A stretch of 60,422 bases of DNA from Thermoplasmataceae archaeon (GCA_038729425.1 JAVYSB010000001.1:1-60422); one strand, 5' to 3'; counted from the first letter of the stretch, positions 1 to 9,473 are shown. Translations and numbers: made by a program. The notes: generated by a model not told the origin, from the sequence alone.

Positions 1-1
1 G

Positions 2-505
2 AAGATGGTCAGGAATGATCGCATAGCGGTCGTAATAAAGAATCACTACACATCGCTGAACGTCCCTGTCACACCCGAAAGAGAAAAAATGTCCATGGTT
101 CCAGAGGGATCGAAGGTGATAGAGAACCCCGTTGGTTCCGCCCCCGGCGTCGTGCTTGATATTGACAAATGCAGAATCATATTGCTTCCTGGAGTCCCAA
201 CAGAGATGGAAGCGCTCCTCTCACTGGCGAGAGATGAGTATATTTCAGACCGTTCATACTGCGAAAATTCCTCTGTTTTTGAGAGCATGATGGAGAGCAC
301 GCTAGCGCCTGAGATTACCAGGATAATGCGGAAGTACGATGGTAGAGTTTACATAAAGTCCCATCCGCTCAACACGGAGGGAACACTCCCAAGGATTGAG
401 GTCGAGGTGTCCGCATATTCTGATAATATGGATAATTGCACCAGGCTGGTTAAGGAAGTGATGGCTGAAATAAGTAAATCGGCAGATGCTCTCAGGGGCA
501 AGTGA
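2..505 (+). CDS. CinA/MoaB-like molybdopterin-binding domain protein, 3' part
   Basis: C-terminal part of a protein of the CinA N-terminal / molybdopterin-binding (MoCF) family. The window opens inside the gene: the frame is already open before the first ATG at base 5, so the true start lies outside. The segment with GVVLDIDKCRIILLPGVP followed by TEMEALL is the typical family signature, where the loop after the Pro-Gly-Val-Pro contributes to the nucleotide or pterin pocket. The protein ends at residue 168 of the visible part without the separate CinA C-terminal NMN-deamidase domain, so it is the short, MoCF-only archaeal type. Substrate cannot be read from sequence; pyrophosphatase action on ADP-ribose-like nucleotides is known for CinA relatives. 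It converges on the minus-strand ATPase gene with a 55-base gap. Confidence 0.8.
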   Translation, partial: KMVRNDRIAVVIKNHYTSLNVPVTPEREKMSMVPEGSKVIENPVGSAPGVVLDIDKCRIILLPGVPTEMEALLSLARDEYISDRSYCENSSVFESMMESTLAPEITRIMRKYDGRVYIKSHPLNTEGTLPRIEVEVSAYSDNMDNCTRLVKEVMAEISKSADALRGK

Positions 506-560
506 TATTCTTTTTCCCGAGATCATGATCTATTTTAAGAACCTGGGCTTAAAGCGGAAC

Positions 561-2540
561 CTATCCTGTTTCAAAAATATCCTGCATTAGAATTAAGGGC
601 TTGTTTGCAATTTTCCCAAGGAAATCAAAAATTTTCCGTCCGTCAGTGAAATCCCCCTTACTAATATCTTCGGTGCTAAGGAAAGGCAATCTGCTTTTGA
701 CCATTTCCCGGTAAAGCAACAACTTGAGCTCACCATGCTTCTCTTCCGCCAGCGAATCCATGAAGCTCCCATGACCGTTAAAGCTGGACATTGAGAACCG
801 CTTAAGTTTCTTCCCGTAAAAATACCTGATTTCCTCTCCGTCTACTGCAATAAGATATATCCGCTCTAGATAATCGGATATGTCCCTAAAGTAGATTGTG
901 TCATTTCCTCGATATACTGGCACTTCCATGACAAGATTTCCCCTCCACCTTGAGGTGAACCCCGTGACCAGGAGGTTGAACAGCTTGGTAGCATCTTCCG
1001 CATAACAAATAAAAACAATCTTCCTGTTTGGATAGCTTTTGATCTTGTGAAAGATCCTGTAGACATTCTCTAGGTCGGAACATTCGGCTTCCAGTATATA
1101 TTCTGTAGCGTTGAATGTGAACAGTCCATCCGGCAGCATGCCATTGACCTTCTTCCCTGTGGCCAGCAAGACATTCTTTCCAGCAAGGTATTTTCCGAAT
1201 CGATATATAAGATGATCATGCCTGCTTGTTACAGGTTCCAAGTTATCATCTGCCTCAATGTGAGAACCGAATTCTAAAATGCTCCTGTCCACTGCTTCAT
1301 CAAACTCTGTCTCCGCGGTCTCCTTTATCATGCCTGGCCTGAAACTCATTGGCCCGGAGAGTCCTGTATCTCCCTGCGACCATATTACGGTATCGTGGAC
1401 CCTCTGGTTCTTGATCACGTAGGAAAGTGTTCTGTCTTTCCTGCCGAGGCTGACTGTCCCTGACAGTAATCTTGAGTCTTCATCGGACACGTTGAAAATC
1501 ACAAAATTCCTCACGTTTGAAAGAATAGAATTTCTCCTCAACTCCGTGAAAGAGGTTAGAGACTGCGTCACCAGGATAAGCCTTAGACCGTACTTTCTCC
1601 CTTCTCCCAGTAGTTTTTCAATGATGCTGGATTCAACAAGCTGGCATTCATCCACAATAACGTATGTCTCAACCGGTTTCCGAAGAGATAAATATTCAGA
1701 CCAGAACCTTTGCAGGAAAATTGAAGTGATTATCCGTGACGTGTCCTCAGGCATTGAATTCTTGGAGATTTCAATAACGAAAGCGTGGTTCCCTTTTTCT
1801 ATGGCTTCTCTCAGATTCAGTGAATCTCTTCTGGACGATATCAAAGGGGATACCGACCTGCTGGATATTAAGGGCACAAGTTTATTCAGTGCGCTGGAGA
1901 CATATTCATTCCAGTTCCGCCAATCTTTCATCTGCATCAAGATAAAATCCCGCGTGGAAGCGTCCTGGGTCCTTTCCAATAGCAGGCGTAACTGGGAAGG
2001 ATTTTCCAAGAGCCTTGCCAAGTCCCTGAGGGTTGAGTCTCTTTCCTGCCTTACCATCTCTGTGAGCAGGGTTCTGAATATGAATCCAAGTCTGGGCCCC
2101 CACGTGTTGCTAGACACCGATGATTCCCTGGAAAATAGTTCCCTGACCCACCCAAGGCTGTTTTCCGGATCAGTGCCTGTGGATGACGTGTTTATACCAT
2201 TAAGCTGTATACAGTACTCCTTGCCGTCAAGGGTCTTGGTTCTTGGAGAGATATAAACGAGTTTCTTCATTTTGTTCCCGCCGACAAAGTTTCTTGCAAG
2301 CTTACCGTGAGGGTCAAGTAAAATTATGTTGCAGTCTTTTCTTTTGCTGATCTCATGAGCCATTTGTCCTACAAACACAGATTTACCGGTACCAGTTTTG
2401 CCAGCTATGATCATATGCCCCATGAGATCTTCCACGGGGATCGACACAGGACTTCCGTCAAGCAAGGATCCCATCATAATACCTTTATCAGAGTGGTAAT
2501 GATTGGTATTCATTGATATCCAGGGGACATAATTATACAT
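561..2540 (-). CDS. HerA/VirD4-like DUF87 ATPase with nuclease-like C-terminal domain
   Basis: A 659-residue P-loop ATPase of the HerA/FtsK superfamily. Walker A is GKTGTGKS at residues 47-54, followed by the LLDPHGK element near 74-80 that is common in HerA/VirD4 proteins. Walker B is VIVDE at 294-298, and the sensor-like ILVTQS lies near 322-327. After about residue 440 comes a separate domain whose PDG (470-472) plus IL-EAE (482-486) spacing resembles a PD-(D/E)xK nuclease fold, but with Glu where the catalytic Lys should be. Homologous ATPases pump DNA or proteins. The gene starts 40 bases after flaJ in the same direction, so it is probably the last gene of the archaellum operon. A role in archaellum assembly is inference only; it may simply be cotranscribed. 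Confidence 0.8.
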   Translation of the reverse strand: MYNYVPWISMNTNHYHSDKGIMMGSLLDGSPVSIPVEDLMGHMIIAGKTGTGKSVFVGQMAHEISKRKDCNIILLDPHGKLARNFVGGNKMKKLVYISPRTKTLDGKEYCIQLNGINTSSTGTDPENSLGWVRELFSRESSVSSNTWGPRLGFIFRTLLTEMVRQERDSTLRDLARLLENPSQLRLLLERTQDASTRDFILMQMKDWRNWNEYVSSALNKLVPLISSRSVSPLISSRRDSLNLREAIEKGNHAFVIEISKNSMPEDTSRIITSIFLQRFWSEYLSLRKPVETYVIVDECQLVESSIIEKLLGEGRKYGLRLILVTQSLTSFTELRRNSILSNVRNFVIFNVSDEDSRLLSGTVSLGRKDRTLSYVIKNQRVHDTVIWSQGDTGLSGPMSFRPGMIKETAETEFDEAVDRSILEFGSHIEADDNLEPVTSRHDHLIYRFGKYLAGKNVLLATGKKVNGMLPDGLFTFNATEYILEAECSDLENVYRIFHKIKSYPNRKIVFICYAEDATKLFNLLVTGFTSRWRGNLVMEVPVYRGNDTIYFRDISDYLERIYLIAVDGEEIRYFYGKKLKRFSMSSFNGHGSFMDSLAEEKHGELKLLLYREMVKSRLPFLSTEDISKGDFTDGRKIFDFLGKIANKPLILMQDIFETG

Positions 2541-2580
2541 ACCCGCTGGAATCGTTTACAAAAATAAATTATTTCCATGA

Positions 2581-4236
2581 TCAGAACGACGACCCGAGGA
2601 GAAGAGAGGTTAATTGCAGCGTTCCCCAGACGATAACGGAGATGATCCACATCATGATGACCACGTAGTGGATTCCATGACTCTTCTTACCGCCATCGGC
2701 TATTTTCATAGCCATTCCAGATATGAATGCATGAAGGAAGAGTATGGCGAAGAGGAAGACTTCTATGCTGATGATTGTCGCCGTCGGCGGGCTGAAGAAT
2801 ATACCGTAAGCTGAGAGTGAACTGATCTGGAACTGCTTGAACACCTTATCAATGATTTCCAATATGCCGAATGATATGGCAAGGGAGAAAGCAAGTCCAC
2901 CAGTGAGGCCGAATACTATGCCGGTGAACGTGTTGACTGCCAGTCTCCTTCTCCTCCTTAGCCTCGTGATCTTATCCACATTCTCGCTCACGATGTTTCC
3001 GGAGGCTGAGGCATCCGCCCCAAGTTCCACGCTCTCCACAAAGGATTCCGTGAACAGCTCAATAAGGTGAGATCCAGTATCCGCGCTGAAATTCCTCCAC
3101 GCAACTAAATTGTCAATTCTGTAAACCAGCCTTTTGTAAAGGTTCTTTACATCTCTTGTCAGAATACCGAAATCATGGACGATCATTGATTTCATCGCAT
3201 CAATGATCATGTTTCCCCTAGCAGAAGCCGAACCTGATAAGGAACGCATGAAGCTCCCGAACATGTCATCCTTCTTTCCTATGGTTTTCTCAAGCCTAGA
3301 ACCAACGATGCTTGGCCAAGCCAGCGGCGTGACCACAAGGGTTGCGCTGAAGTAGAAAGGTATCATATCTACAAGCCTGGTGAAGTAAAGCACTGCGGCA
3401 ACAGCCACAGAAAAAACTCCTGCAATAATGATCCTCTTCCGCTGCACCAGTTCCTCTTTAGTCTTTATGCCGGTACCGTGCCATATGGGATCGTTTGGGA
3501 GAACCATCTTAATTGCATAGACCAGCATGAATTCTCCTAGGGCTATGGTTATTAGGCTGAAACCCAAAAGGAGGAGAATGTTAACCGGCACGAGAACAGG
3601 CATGATAAGTATGAATGCTATCAGGAACGCAAAAGCAAGCAGCAATGAAACGTAAAGGTCCTTGTAAAGGTCAAATGTCGCCAGTGATGAAAGATACGCG
3701 GATTCGAAATTGCTCATGACCGCATCGGTTTCAAGGTTCACGAATTCCGTGAAATCCTGACCACTTTCCAGAGCCTGCCCAAACCTGTCAAGGAAGTCCG
3801 CGAAAAGGTCACTCGGCGTCTTCCTTGCAATGACATTGGCCGCTTCGGAAAGGCCCCGCCGCCAATTGGTGACAAGGTTCACGATTTTCTTGAGTTCGTC
3901 CTTTATTATTCCTATTTTTTCCTTCCTTGAAAGGATGTTCAGCACTTCAATTCTGTTCGACCCACTGGTTGAAAGCGTGGAAAGCGCCGTAACAAAAAAC
4001 GGTATATTGGCGTTGATGTTTGCCCTCTTTGAGTCGCGCTCAATGATTGGCCTCAGGACCAGTCCAACCATAGCGAGAATGAATGTGATGCTTATGACAA
4101 TCATGTCCATGGAATTTGTGATAATGTAAAGACCAAGGGAAACCCCAGCGGCTGCAGAAGAGGCCAATATCATGTAGACATCGTTTCGCCTGAACTCGAT
4201 GTTCGAGAATTTCCCTAGCCTTATCACTTCTTCCAT
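2581..4236 (-). CDS. flaJ: archaellum assembly membrane protein FlaJ (ArlJ)
   Basis: The polytopic platform protein of the archaellum motor, homologous to TadC/PilC of type IV pilus systems. It is 551 residues, the usual FlaJ length. Hydrophobic segments occur near the N-terminus (about 25-65), in the middle (about 205-250 and 270-315) and at the C-terminus (about 435-545). They alternate with charged cytoplasmic loops, as expected for a protein with two T2SSF-type domains. It should sit in the membrane below the filament and couple to the FlaI ATPase. It starts 5 bases after the flaI stop codon, so the two are translated together. Confidence 0.93.
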   Translation of the reverse strand: MEEVIRLGKFSNIEFRRNDVYMILASSAAAGVSLGLYIITNSMDMIVISITFILAMVGLVLRPIIERDSKRANINANIPFFVTALSTLSTSGSNRIEVLNILSRKEKIGIIKDELKKIVNLVTNWRRGLSEAANVIARKTPSDLFADFLDRFGQALESGQDFTEFVNLETDAVMSNFESAYLSSLATFDLYKDLYVSLLLAFAFLIAFILIMPVLVPVNILLLLGFSLITIALGEFMLVYAIKMVLPNDPIWHGTGIKTKEELVQRKRIIIAGVFSVAVAAVLYFTRLVDMIPFYFSATLVVTPLAWPSIVGSRLEKTIGKKDDMFGSFMRSLSGSASARGNMIIDAMKSMIVHDFGILTRDVKNLYKRLVYRIDNLVAWRNFSADTGSHLIELFTESFVESVELGADASASGNIVSENVDKITRLRRRRRLAVNTFTGIVFGLTGGLAFSLAISFGILEIIDKVFKQFQISSLSAYGIFFSPPTATIISIEVFLFAILFLHAFISGMAMKIADGGKKSHGIHYVVIMMWIISVIVWGTLQLTSLLLGSSF

Positions 4237-4241
4237 TCAGT

Positions 4242-5861
4242 TCACCCGTATACAGGCAGCCCTACATCTCCAGTCTGATAGAATTTCTTGACGAGGTCAA
4301 AAACCTGGAAATAAGCATTTATGTTGTTTTTCGCCATGTAATCTATTATTCTCGCTCTTTTGTTGAGCTCATCATAGATCAGTTTCGGATCCTCCAGGCC
4401 GGAGGTAACCGCGATTCTCTTTTCCAGAATATAACTGTTGTTCATTCCCCTGAAAGTGTGAGTATCAGTGGTTGGGTCCCATTGGAAAACCTGCTTTGTA
4501 GAAACACCGCCCAGTTCCTCATAGTAACCCTCAATCTCGTTGATACTGGTAGTTCTTCTCAGAAACCTTCCGTTAACATATACTGCCTGCTGGATCATGG
4601 CAATATTAAGGTTATCCATGAACGTAACAGGTATGTTGATCGGATCGCCGGTGAACCTCTGAATCATCTTCCTCACCGAGGCTGCATGGAACGTTGAAAT
4701 GACGGGGTGCCCTGTCTGCATTGCCTGAAAAGCCATTGATCCTTCCGCCCCTCGTATTTCCCCCACTATGATGTAGTTAGGCCTCGATCTAAGGGCGGTT
4801 CTCAGCAAATCGAAAAGCGTTACCCTGCTGTCAGCTGCCCCCCTCTCTCTTGTTACAAGCTGCTGCCACGCTTCCTGAGGAGCCCTGATTTCAGGGGTGT
4901 CCTCCGCACTAAACACCTTCAGTTCCGGCCTGATAAAGGGAATTATTGCATTAACTACTGTGGTCTTCCCGCTAGCGGTTTCGCCGCATACAAAGACGCT
5001 TTGTCCGTATTCAAGAGCGAGCCAAACGTAAGCGGCTTCCTCTGCGCTGAGTGTATTGTACTGTACCAGCTGAATGATGCTTATGGGTATATCCGAGAAT
5101 TTCCTTATGGTAAAGCTTGGACCCCTGGCTGACACGTCCATACTGTATATTACAGATAGCCTAGAGCCGTCTGGCAGTGTGGCGTCCACAATAGGAACCT
5201 TGTCGCTAACAGGCCTTCCAACCCTTTCGCTTATTCTCTTTGCAAAGAGCATTAACCTATTGTTGTCCCCAAAGGTTACGGTAGTTGTTATGTTTCCGAA
5301 GATCTTGTGGACAATATATACCCCATCCGCGCCGATGCCGCTGATATCCTCTATGTTGGAATCCCGTATGAGCGGTTCTATGGGACCAAGCCCAATAACC
5401 TCCCTCTTGATGTTGTAGAGCAACTTCTCGTAAAGACCCTTCACGACCGTGACGGAACCGCCTTTTTCCTTGTTTGATGATCCGATGCTCACGATCTTAG
5501 AGTAAATCTTGTCGATGTTTGCCTCAAGTATATCCTGGCTTTCAGGAGCAGGGTAATCTGCAGCATGTTCTAGAATAATACTCATGGTTTTTTCCATGAC
5601 ATCGTGCTCCTCATCGGTCAGCGTCGGCTCTATTGGCTTGTAGATTATTGAGTTCTTTTCCTTAAGTACATGTATAAAAATAGGGTCACCAACTGGGTAG
5701 ATGATATCGATTGTTGTTCTTGACCTCAGTTTGTTGTCTGGAACAGGTATGAACTCTGGCACCCTGCCCGTGCTGCGCCTGTAGTTCACCAAATATTCCG
5801 CAAGATGCGGATTTCGATTCAGGGCATCCTGTATTGTATCTGATGTAACCTCATCCGCCAT
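4242..5861 (-). CDS. flaI: archaellum motor/secretion ATPase FlaI (ArlI)
   Basis: A 539-residue secretion-superfamily ATPase that assembles the archaellum filament and powers its rotation in known archaea. The N-terminal domain is acidic and variable. The RecA-like domain carries Walker A in GETASGKTTVVNA, an Asp box in FSAEDTPE, and a Walker B/His box region with NYIIVGEIRGAEG and STFHA, all classical for VirB11/GspE/FlaI enzymes. It acts as a hexamer on the cytoplasmic face with FlaH and FlaJ. The ATG follows an AGGTGAGA ribosome site 18 bases downstream of the flaH stop. Confidence 0.95.
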   Translation of the reverse strand: MADEVTSDTIQDALNRNPHLAEYLVNYRRSTGRVPEFIPVPDNKLRSRTTIDIIYPVGDPIFIHVLKEKNSIIYKPIEPTLTDEEHDVMEKTMSIILEHAADYPAPESQDILEANIDKIYSKIVSIGSSNKEKGGSVTVVKGLYEKLLYNIKREVIGLGPIEPLIRDSNIEDISGIGADGVYIVHKIFGNITTTVTFGDNNRLMLFAKRISERVGRPVSDKVPIVDATLPDGSRLSVIYSMDVSARGPSFTIRKFSDIPISIIQLVQYNTLSAEEAAYVWLALEYGQSVFVCGETASGKTTVVNAIIPFIRPELKVFSAEDTPEIRAPQEAWQQLVTRERGAADSRVTLFDLLRTALRSRPNYIIVGEIRGAEGSMAFQAMQTGHPVISTFHAASVRKMIQRFTGDPINIPVTFMDNLNIAMIQQAVYVNGRFLRRTTSINEIEGYYEELGGVSTKQVFQWDPTTDTHTFRGMNNSYILEKRIAVTSGLEDPKLIYDELNKRARIIDYMAKNNINAYFQVFDLVKKFYQTGDVGLPVYG

Positions 5862-5879
5862 TAGATCTCACCTTCATCA

Positions 5880-6551
5880 TCACGACACACTTGATATCTC
5901 CACAACAAGACCGCGTTTTGGCTCGATCCTGAAGGGAATGGACTGCTGGAAATTCTTCATTGCCATGGGAAACTTCATCAGATCGATGTAATGCTTCCTC
6001 TCGCCGGCTAGATCCTTTGATCGCATGTGTATTATTGTAGTGGAAAGCTGGTTCACCTTGTTCATAGCCTTGGAGTCGAGTTCTTCAGGATTCAGGGTTA
6101 TTATTACTATACGGCCCTCGGAAAATTTCCTGAGTCTCTCCAGGAATGCTGCAACGTCGAAATCCTTGAACATGGCCGGCGAAAGGGAATCGATTATGAG
6201 AACCTGCTTCTCCTTTACCTTGTCAAGACTCAGCAAGTCGTCCAGATCTGCCCGTTTGCTCCTCCTAAGTATGAAGACAGACGTAATGAACAGTAATTTG
6301 TCCGTAAGTATTTCTTTGAACATGTTATATCCGAGAGTATCTGCCTCGGATGTAAATTCCCTGACAGGAAACTGGGATGAGACATAACATATGTTGGACC
6401 CATTTTTCAATATTCCATAAGCCATCCTTATGGCCATAAGGGTCTTCCCCTCGCCAGTGCCACCAAGAATCGTGGCTATCTGACCTACATACAGACCACC
6501 CCCCATTCTCCGATCAAGCTCATCGCCTTCAATCTTGAAACTTAGATACAT
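5880..6551 (-). CDS. flaH: archaellum ATP-binding protein FlaH (ArlH)
   Basis: A 223-residue KaiC/RecA-fold protein that forms a nucleotide-binding ring around FlaI in the archaellum motor. The P-loop is visible as GGTGEGKT near residues 29-36, and a Walker-B-like VLIIDSLSP lies near 136-144. FlaH proteins bind ATP but are generally reported to hydrolyse it poorly; a regulatory role over FlaI is known in the family. The gene lies between flaG (4-base gap) and flaI, which is the conserved order. Confidence 0.93.
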   Translation of the reverse strand: MYLSFKIEGDELDRRMGGGLYVGQIATILGGTGEGKTLMAIRMAYGILKNGSNICYVSSQFPVREFTSEADTLGYNMFKEILTDKLLFITSVFILRRSKRADLDDLLSLDKVKEKQVLIIDSLSPAMFKDFDVAAFLERLRKFSEGRIVIITLNPEELDSKAMNKVNQLSTTIIHMRSKDLAGERKHYIDLMKFPMAMKNFQQSIPFRIEPKRGLVVEISSVS

Positions 6552-6555
6552 ATCT

Positions 6556-7005
6556 TCATCCTACCTGGAATTGCATTGACTTGGTAAGCCCGTTGCTGAG
6601 CGTAACCGAAATGGTGTAATAACCCGGAGCTAATACCACATTCACAATTATGGTTCCCACTTGGCCCGGGGTCAGTTGTGCCGAATTTCCCGGTGCAATA
6701 TATTTAACCAGGGGGCCGCTGTAGAGCGTTCCATTGATTACAGTCGACACCGATGAATTAGTGAAATAGAACGCGTCCGAACCTGTGTTCTTCACGTAGA
6801 AATTGTAGCCGTTTGAAAACGGTATGTTTGACGGATCGTTTATTATCTCGAAATTGGATTGGATCATGGACGATACGCCCTGGGAGGAACTGCTCATGCT
6901 CTGGGTCATATGCAGGGCCTGACCGCCAAGTACACCCACGACAGATGCCGCTATAACCATTGTGGCTATGAAGAATATCATCTCTGAAGCTGCTCCCGAT
7001 GCCAT
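6556..7005 (-). CDS. flaG: archaellum stator-type protein FlaG (ArlG)
   Basis: A 149-residue protein with one N-terminal membrane helix beginning SEMIFFIATMVIAASVVGVL and a beta-rich extracellular domain. This is the FlaG pattern. FlaG and FlaF form pseudoperiplasmic filaments that anchor the motor to the S-layer or cell surface. The ATG overlaps the flaF stop by one base (TAATG) and is preceded by a perfect GGAGGTGAT ribosome site at 7012-7020, one of the strongest in the window. Confidence 0.9.
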   Translation of the reverse strand: MASGAASEMIFFIATMVIAASVVGVLGGQALHMTQSMSSSSQGVSSMIQSNFEIINDPSNIPFSNGYNFYVKNTGSDAFYFTNSSVSTVINGTLYSGPLVKYIAPGNSAQLTPGQVGTIIVNVVLAPGYYTISVTLSNGLTKSMQFQVG

Positions 7006-7424
7006 TACGAAATCACCTCCATGAACTTTTGATATCCAGTATTGAATATTATTTCAACCGGCATAAGCCTGGCTGTTGATACGTGGAATGTGATGCTGGA
7101 GTTTCCAAGCGGAAACAGATACACAGTTGGTGACGTGAATGAGGAAATCGTACCGTTAACCAGCAATGTAGTTGTATTGAGATCTAACGGCACACTTCCA
7201 GTATTTGTCATATTTATCGTTACATTATATGCTGACCCGGATTCCACGTAATATCCGGTTATATTAACTTTGGAATTCAGCAGATTGTATTCCTGCTGAG
7301 TCTGAGTATTCTGAGCAGAGCCCAGTTGAGTGTTATTTTGCATGAATTCTCCGTATACTATACCAAAAAAAATAAGGGAGGAACTGAGCAAAATTGCCAC
7401 AGCTGCCACGTAACTAAATCCCAT
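7005..7424 (-). CDS. flaF: archaellum stator protein FlaF (ArlF)
   Basis: A 139-residue protein whose N-terminus MGFSYVAAVAILLSSSLIFF matches the FlaF family: a short lead and one membrane helix, followed by an immunoglobulin-like extracellular beta-sandwich rich in Asn and Thr with several N-glycosylation sequons (for example NITG, NVTI, NMTN). FlaF binds the S-layer and holds the stator in known archaea. The ATG lies inside the last codons of flaD/E (11-base overlap), consistent with translational coupling. Confidence 0.9.
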   Translation of the reverse strand: MGFSYVAAVAILLSSSLIFFGIVYGEFMQNNTQLGSAQNTQTQQEYNLLNSKVNITGYYVESGSAYNVTINMTNTGSVPLDLNTTTLLVNGTISSFTSPTVYLFPLGNSSITFHVSTARLMPVEIIFNTGYQKFMEVIS

Positions 7425-8118
7425 ATAGTTCGTCGACCCCTTTCTTCAACATCCTGAAGTCCCGTTCGAGAGACTCGATCATGTCGCGCGTTATCTCCTC
7501 GCCATTCAGCTTTTCAATGAATAGCATGTTGATTATGTGATCCTGTATTGTAGGTTTCACTTTGTATTCCTGTGGCGGTGATATGATGCTGGTCATCTTG
7601 ATGTACTTGAACATATCCTGCTTAACTTCCGAGGAGATCCATCCGATGCTCTCGTAATAGTCGAGAACATCCATGGAATTCTCCTGGCCATAGTTATCAA
7701 GCAGGAATTCAAGCCATCTCATTGCCACCATCATCGAGATGATGTCATCGCCGATCCTTTCGACCTTTGGAGTTCGGATTCTCTTCCAGGGCTGAACCTT
7801 GCCTTCCGGTTTCCTCTCAGGCTCGTCGACAGGCTCTCCCGCATCCTCTGGTTTCTTTACCAGGGACTGGTTAAGCGCTTTCTCCATGCTGTTGAGTTCC
7901 TTGAAGATGGCATCAACCTTTCCGAGCAGACTTCCCTCCTTGCTCTGTGCATATTTTGACTTCAGGTTGTCAAATAGCGAATCGATTTCTGTCTTGCCGA
8001 ATTTAGCGTCGGATGTGAGGATTCTCTGTCTCAGTTCTTCCAGAACAAAATGCGGTATGGACTTGTCTGCAGAGTCTATTTTTGTCTGCAGGTATCCTTT
8101 CAAGGCGTCATTGATCAC
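7414..8118 (-). CDS. archaellum cytoplasmic ring protein FlaD/E
   Basis: A 234-residue FlaD/FlaE-type protein. The C-terminal half, from about residue 115, carries the conserved FlaD/E domain (WKRIRTPKVERIGDD, then AMRWLEFLLDNYG and the IGWIS segment). The N-terminal half is a charged, helical linker. In euryarchaea FlaC, FlaD and FlaE form a cytoplasmic ring that links the motor to the chemotaxis signal through CheF. The start is GTG, preceded by GGAGGAGA with a 5-base spacer, and it overlaps the end of flaC by 11 bases. Confidence 0.88.
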   Translation of the reverse strand: MINDALKGYLQTKIDSADKSIPHFVLEELRQRILTSDAKFGKTEIDSLFDNLKSKYAQSKEGSLLGKVDAIFKELNSMEKALNQSLVKKPEDAGEPVDEPERKPEGKVQPWKRIRTPKVERIGDDIISMMVAMRWLEFLLDNYGQENSMDVLDYYESIGWISSEVKQDMFKYIKMTSIISPPQEYKVKPTIQDHIINMLFIEKLNGEEITRDMIESLERDFRMLKKGVDELYGI

Positions 8119-8593
8119 TTGTCTCTCCTCCGCTTGTTTCCGAGATTATTGCGTCCAGGTTCGGAGTTCCGTAGAGCTCTCCCAGATCATCTATAGCCGA
8201 TGTGATTTTTCTATTCATCTCATCCATGTCTTCCCTCATTTTATCCGTGATAGCCTTTATCTCTTCCGGAGTAGTATCCATAAAAGGATTAAAGTCTTTT
8301 GAGACCATCTCGTATAGCGAGACAACCAGTTTGACATTCTCCTTCATGGCCTCCAGTTCAGTACGAATTTCACCGATATTCCTTTTGAGACTGTCGGTGG
8401 TCGTATTCAGCTTTCCCAGATCGTTTTCGAGATTGGCTATTCTCTGGTTCACACTCTCTACGAACTTGTCGTTCTCAGATTGGACCTGGCCCGCATCTGC
8501 TCCTGGGATTTGCTGGGGTTGGTTTTTGTAGATAGTTTCGTTGGTGGCTGTGGTCTCCTTTTTCCCCCGTTTCATCTTGTCAAGAAGACCCAT
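8108..8593 (-). CDS. flaC: archaellum coiled-coil protein FlaC-like
   Basis: A 161-residue acidic protein with a basic N-terminal stretch (LLDKMKRGKK) and long heptad-like helices between residues 45 and 140. It occupies the flaC position between the archaellin gene and flaD/E and has the size and coiled-coil character of FlaC. FlaC contributes to the cytoplasmic ring that receives the chemotaxis signal. The family assignment rests on gene order and overall character more than on sharp motifs. Confidence 0.78.
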   Translation of the reverse strand: MGLLDKMKRGKKETTATNETIYKNQPQQIPGADAGQVQSENDKFVESVNQRIANLENDLGKLNTTTDSLKRNIGEIRTELEAMKENVKLVVSLYEMVSKDFNPFMDTTPEEIKAITDKMREDMDEMNRKITSAIDDLGELYGTPNLDAIISETSGGETSDQ

Positions 8594-8626
8594 TTGATAT
8601 CACTGTTCCCAGAATGATACAATCCC

Positions 8627-9373
8627 TTACTGGAGTTGTACCACTCTCGTTGTGTAAGCTATCGGAGACGTGAAAGAGATCGTCGAAGTTGCTCCTACCT
8701 GCGGAACTATAGTTCCAGTTACCTGCTGACCTTGCGAAATTCCATTGTCAACTGTCGTTTTGCTGAAATTGCCAGTGTGAAATACCGCTGATACGTTTAT
8801 GAGTATTGCTGCTTCGTCACCAGTTGTGAGAACCGGATATGCTGCTGTTATGGAGTTTCCAGGGTTAGTTATTCCGAGAATTCCAAAGTGCGATGATCCA
8901 GTAGCTGCCGCAAGATTCTTGAAGTAGGTAGTGTTGAAAACATTCTGTGTTCCGCTAAATACGTTGTTGTATGCCTTGGAGTTGTACGTCAGCGATGCTG
9001 AGAAATTCTCATAGGTCAGCGTTATAGTTGCATTTCCAAGGTTAATTGGCGCGCTTCCTGAGTTTGGCGTGACATATATTGCCATGTACTCTATAACTCC
9101 AGCCTCTGGCTGAGACGAATTGTTGTCCATTCCATATATGGCCTTTATGCTTAGCCCGCTCGATACCTGCTGTGTGGTCTGGGTTCCTGTGGTCTGGGCC
9201 CTCGTCTGAAGCAATCCGGCCGTATTAATGAGCACAGCTGCGGCAACTGCGGCAACAAGAACCATCGCGATGAACACGATGAGAGTTCCTATTCCCGTGT
9301 CTGCTTTGCTGTTCACTTTCAGGCTGAACGCCTTTCTGAGTGCCTTTACACCTCTTATTATGGTTCTATTCAC
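8627..9373 (-). CDS. flaB: archaellin FlaB, the filament subunit
   Basis: A 248-residue major archaellin. The class III signal peptide ends in NSKA at residues 21-24, followed by [18 protein letters not shown] and a continuous hydrophobic helix to about residue 55. This is almost identical to archaellins of other euryarchaea. By alignment, the prepilin peptidase should cut after A24. The rest is a Ser/Thr/Asn-rich outer domain with several N-glycosylation sequons (NNSS, NATI, NFSA, NTTY). The start is GTG with GAGGTG 5 bases upstream. Only one archaellin gene is present, and no FlaK/PibD peptidase gene lies in the window. Confidence 0.95.
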   Translation of the reverse strand: MNRTIIRGVKALRKAFSLKVNSKADTGIGTLIVFIAMVLVAAVAAAVLINTAGLLQTRAQTTGTQTTQQVSSGLSIKAIYGMDNNSSQPEAGVIEYMAIYVTPNSGSAPINLGNATITLTYENFSASLTYNSKAYNNVFSGTQNVFNTTYFKNLAAATGSSHFGILGITNPGNSITAAYPVLTTGDEAAILINVSAVFHTGNFSKTTVDNGISQGQQVTGTIVPQVGATSTISFTSPIAYTTRVVQLQ

Positions 9374-9473
9374 TTAGACACCTCATCCAATTCAAGGCGT
9401 CTTCATCTATTATCGGTTTTTTGCAGAATGTGCTATATCTGCGTACATTCACAATGATGTAACCAGCTGTGTA

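Noticed and set aside
1492-2256. 254-codon plus-strand frame opposite the HerA-like ATPase
   Set aside because: It is an antisense shadow; the minus strand carries clear Walker motifs and the plus frame has no domain, promoter or ribosome site.
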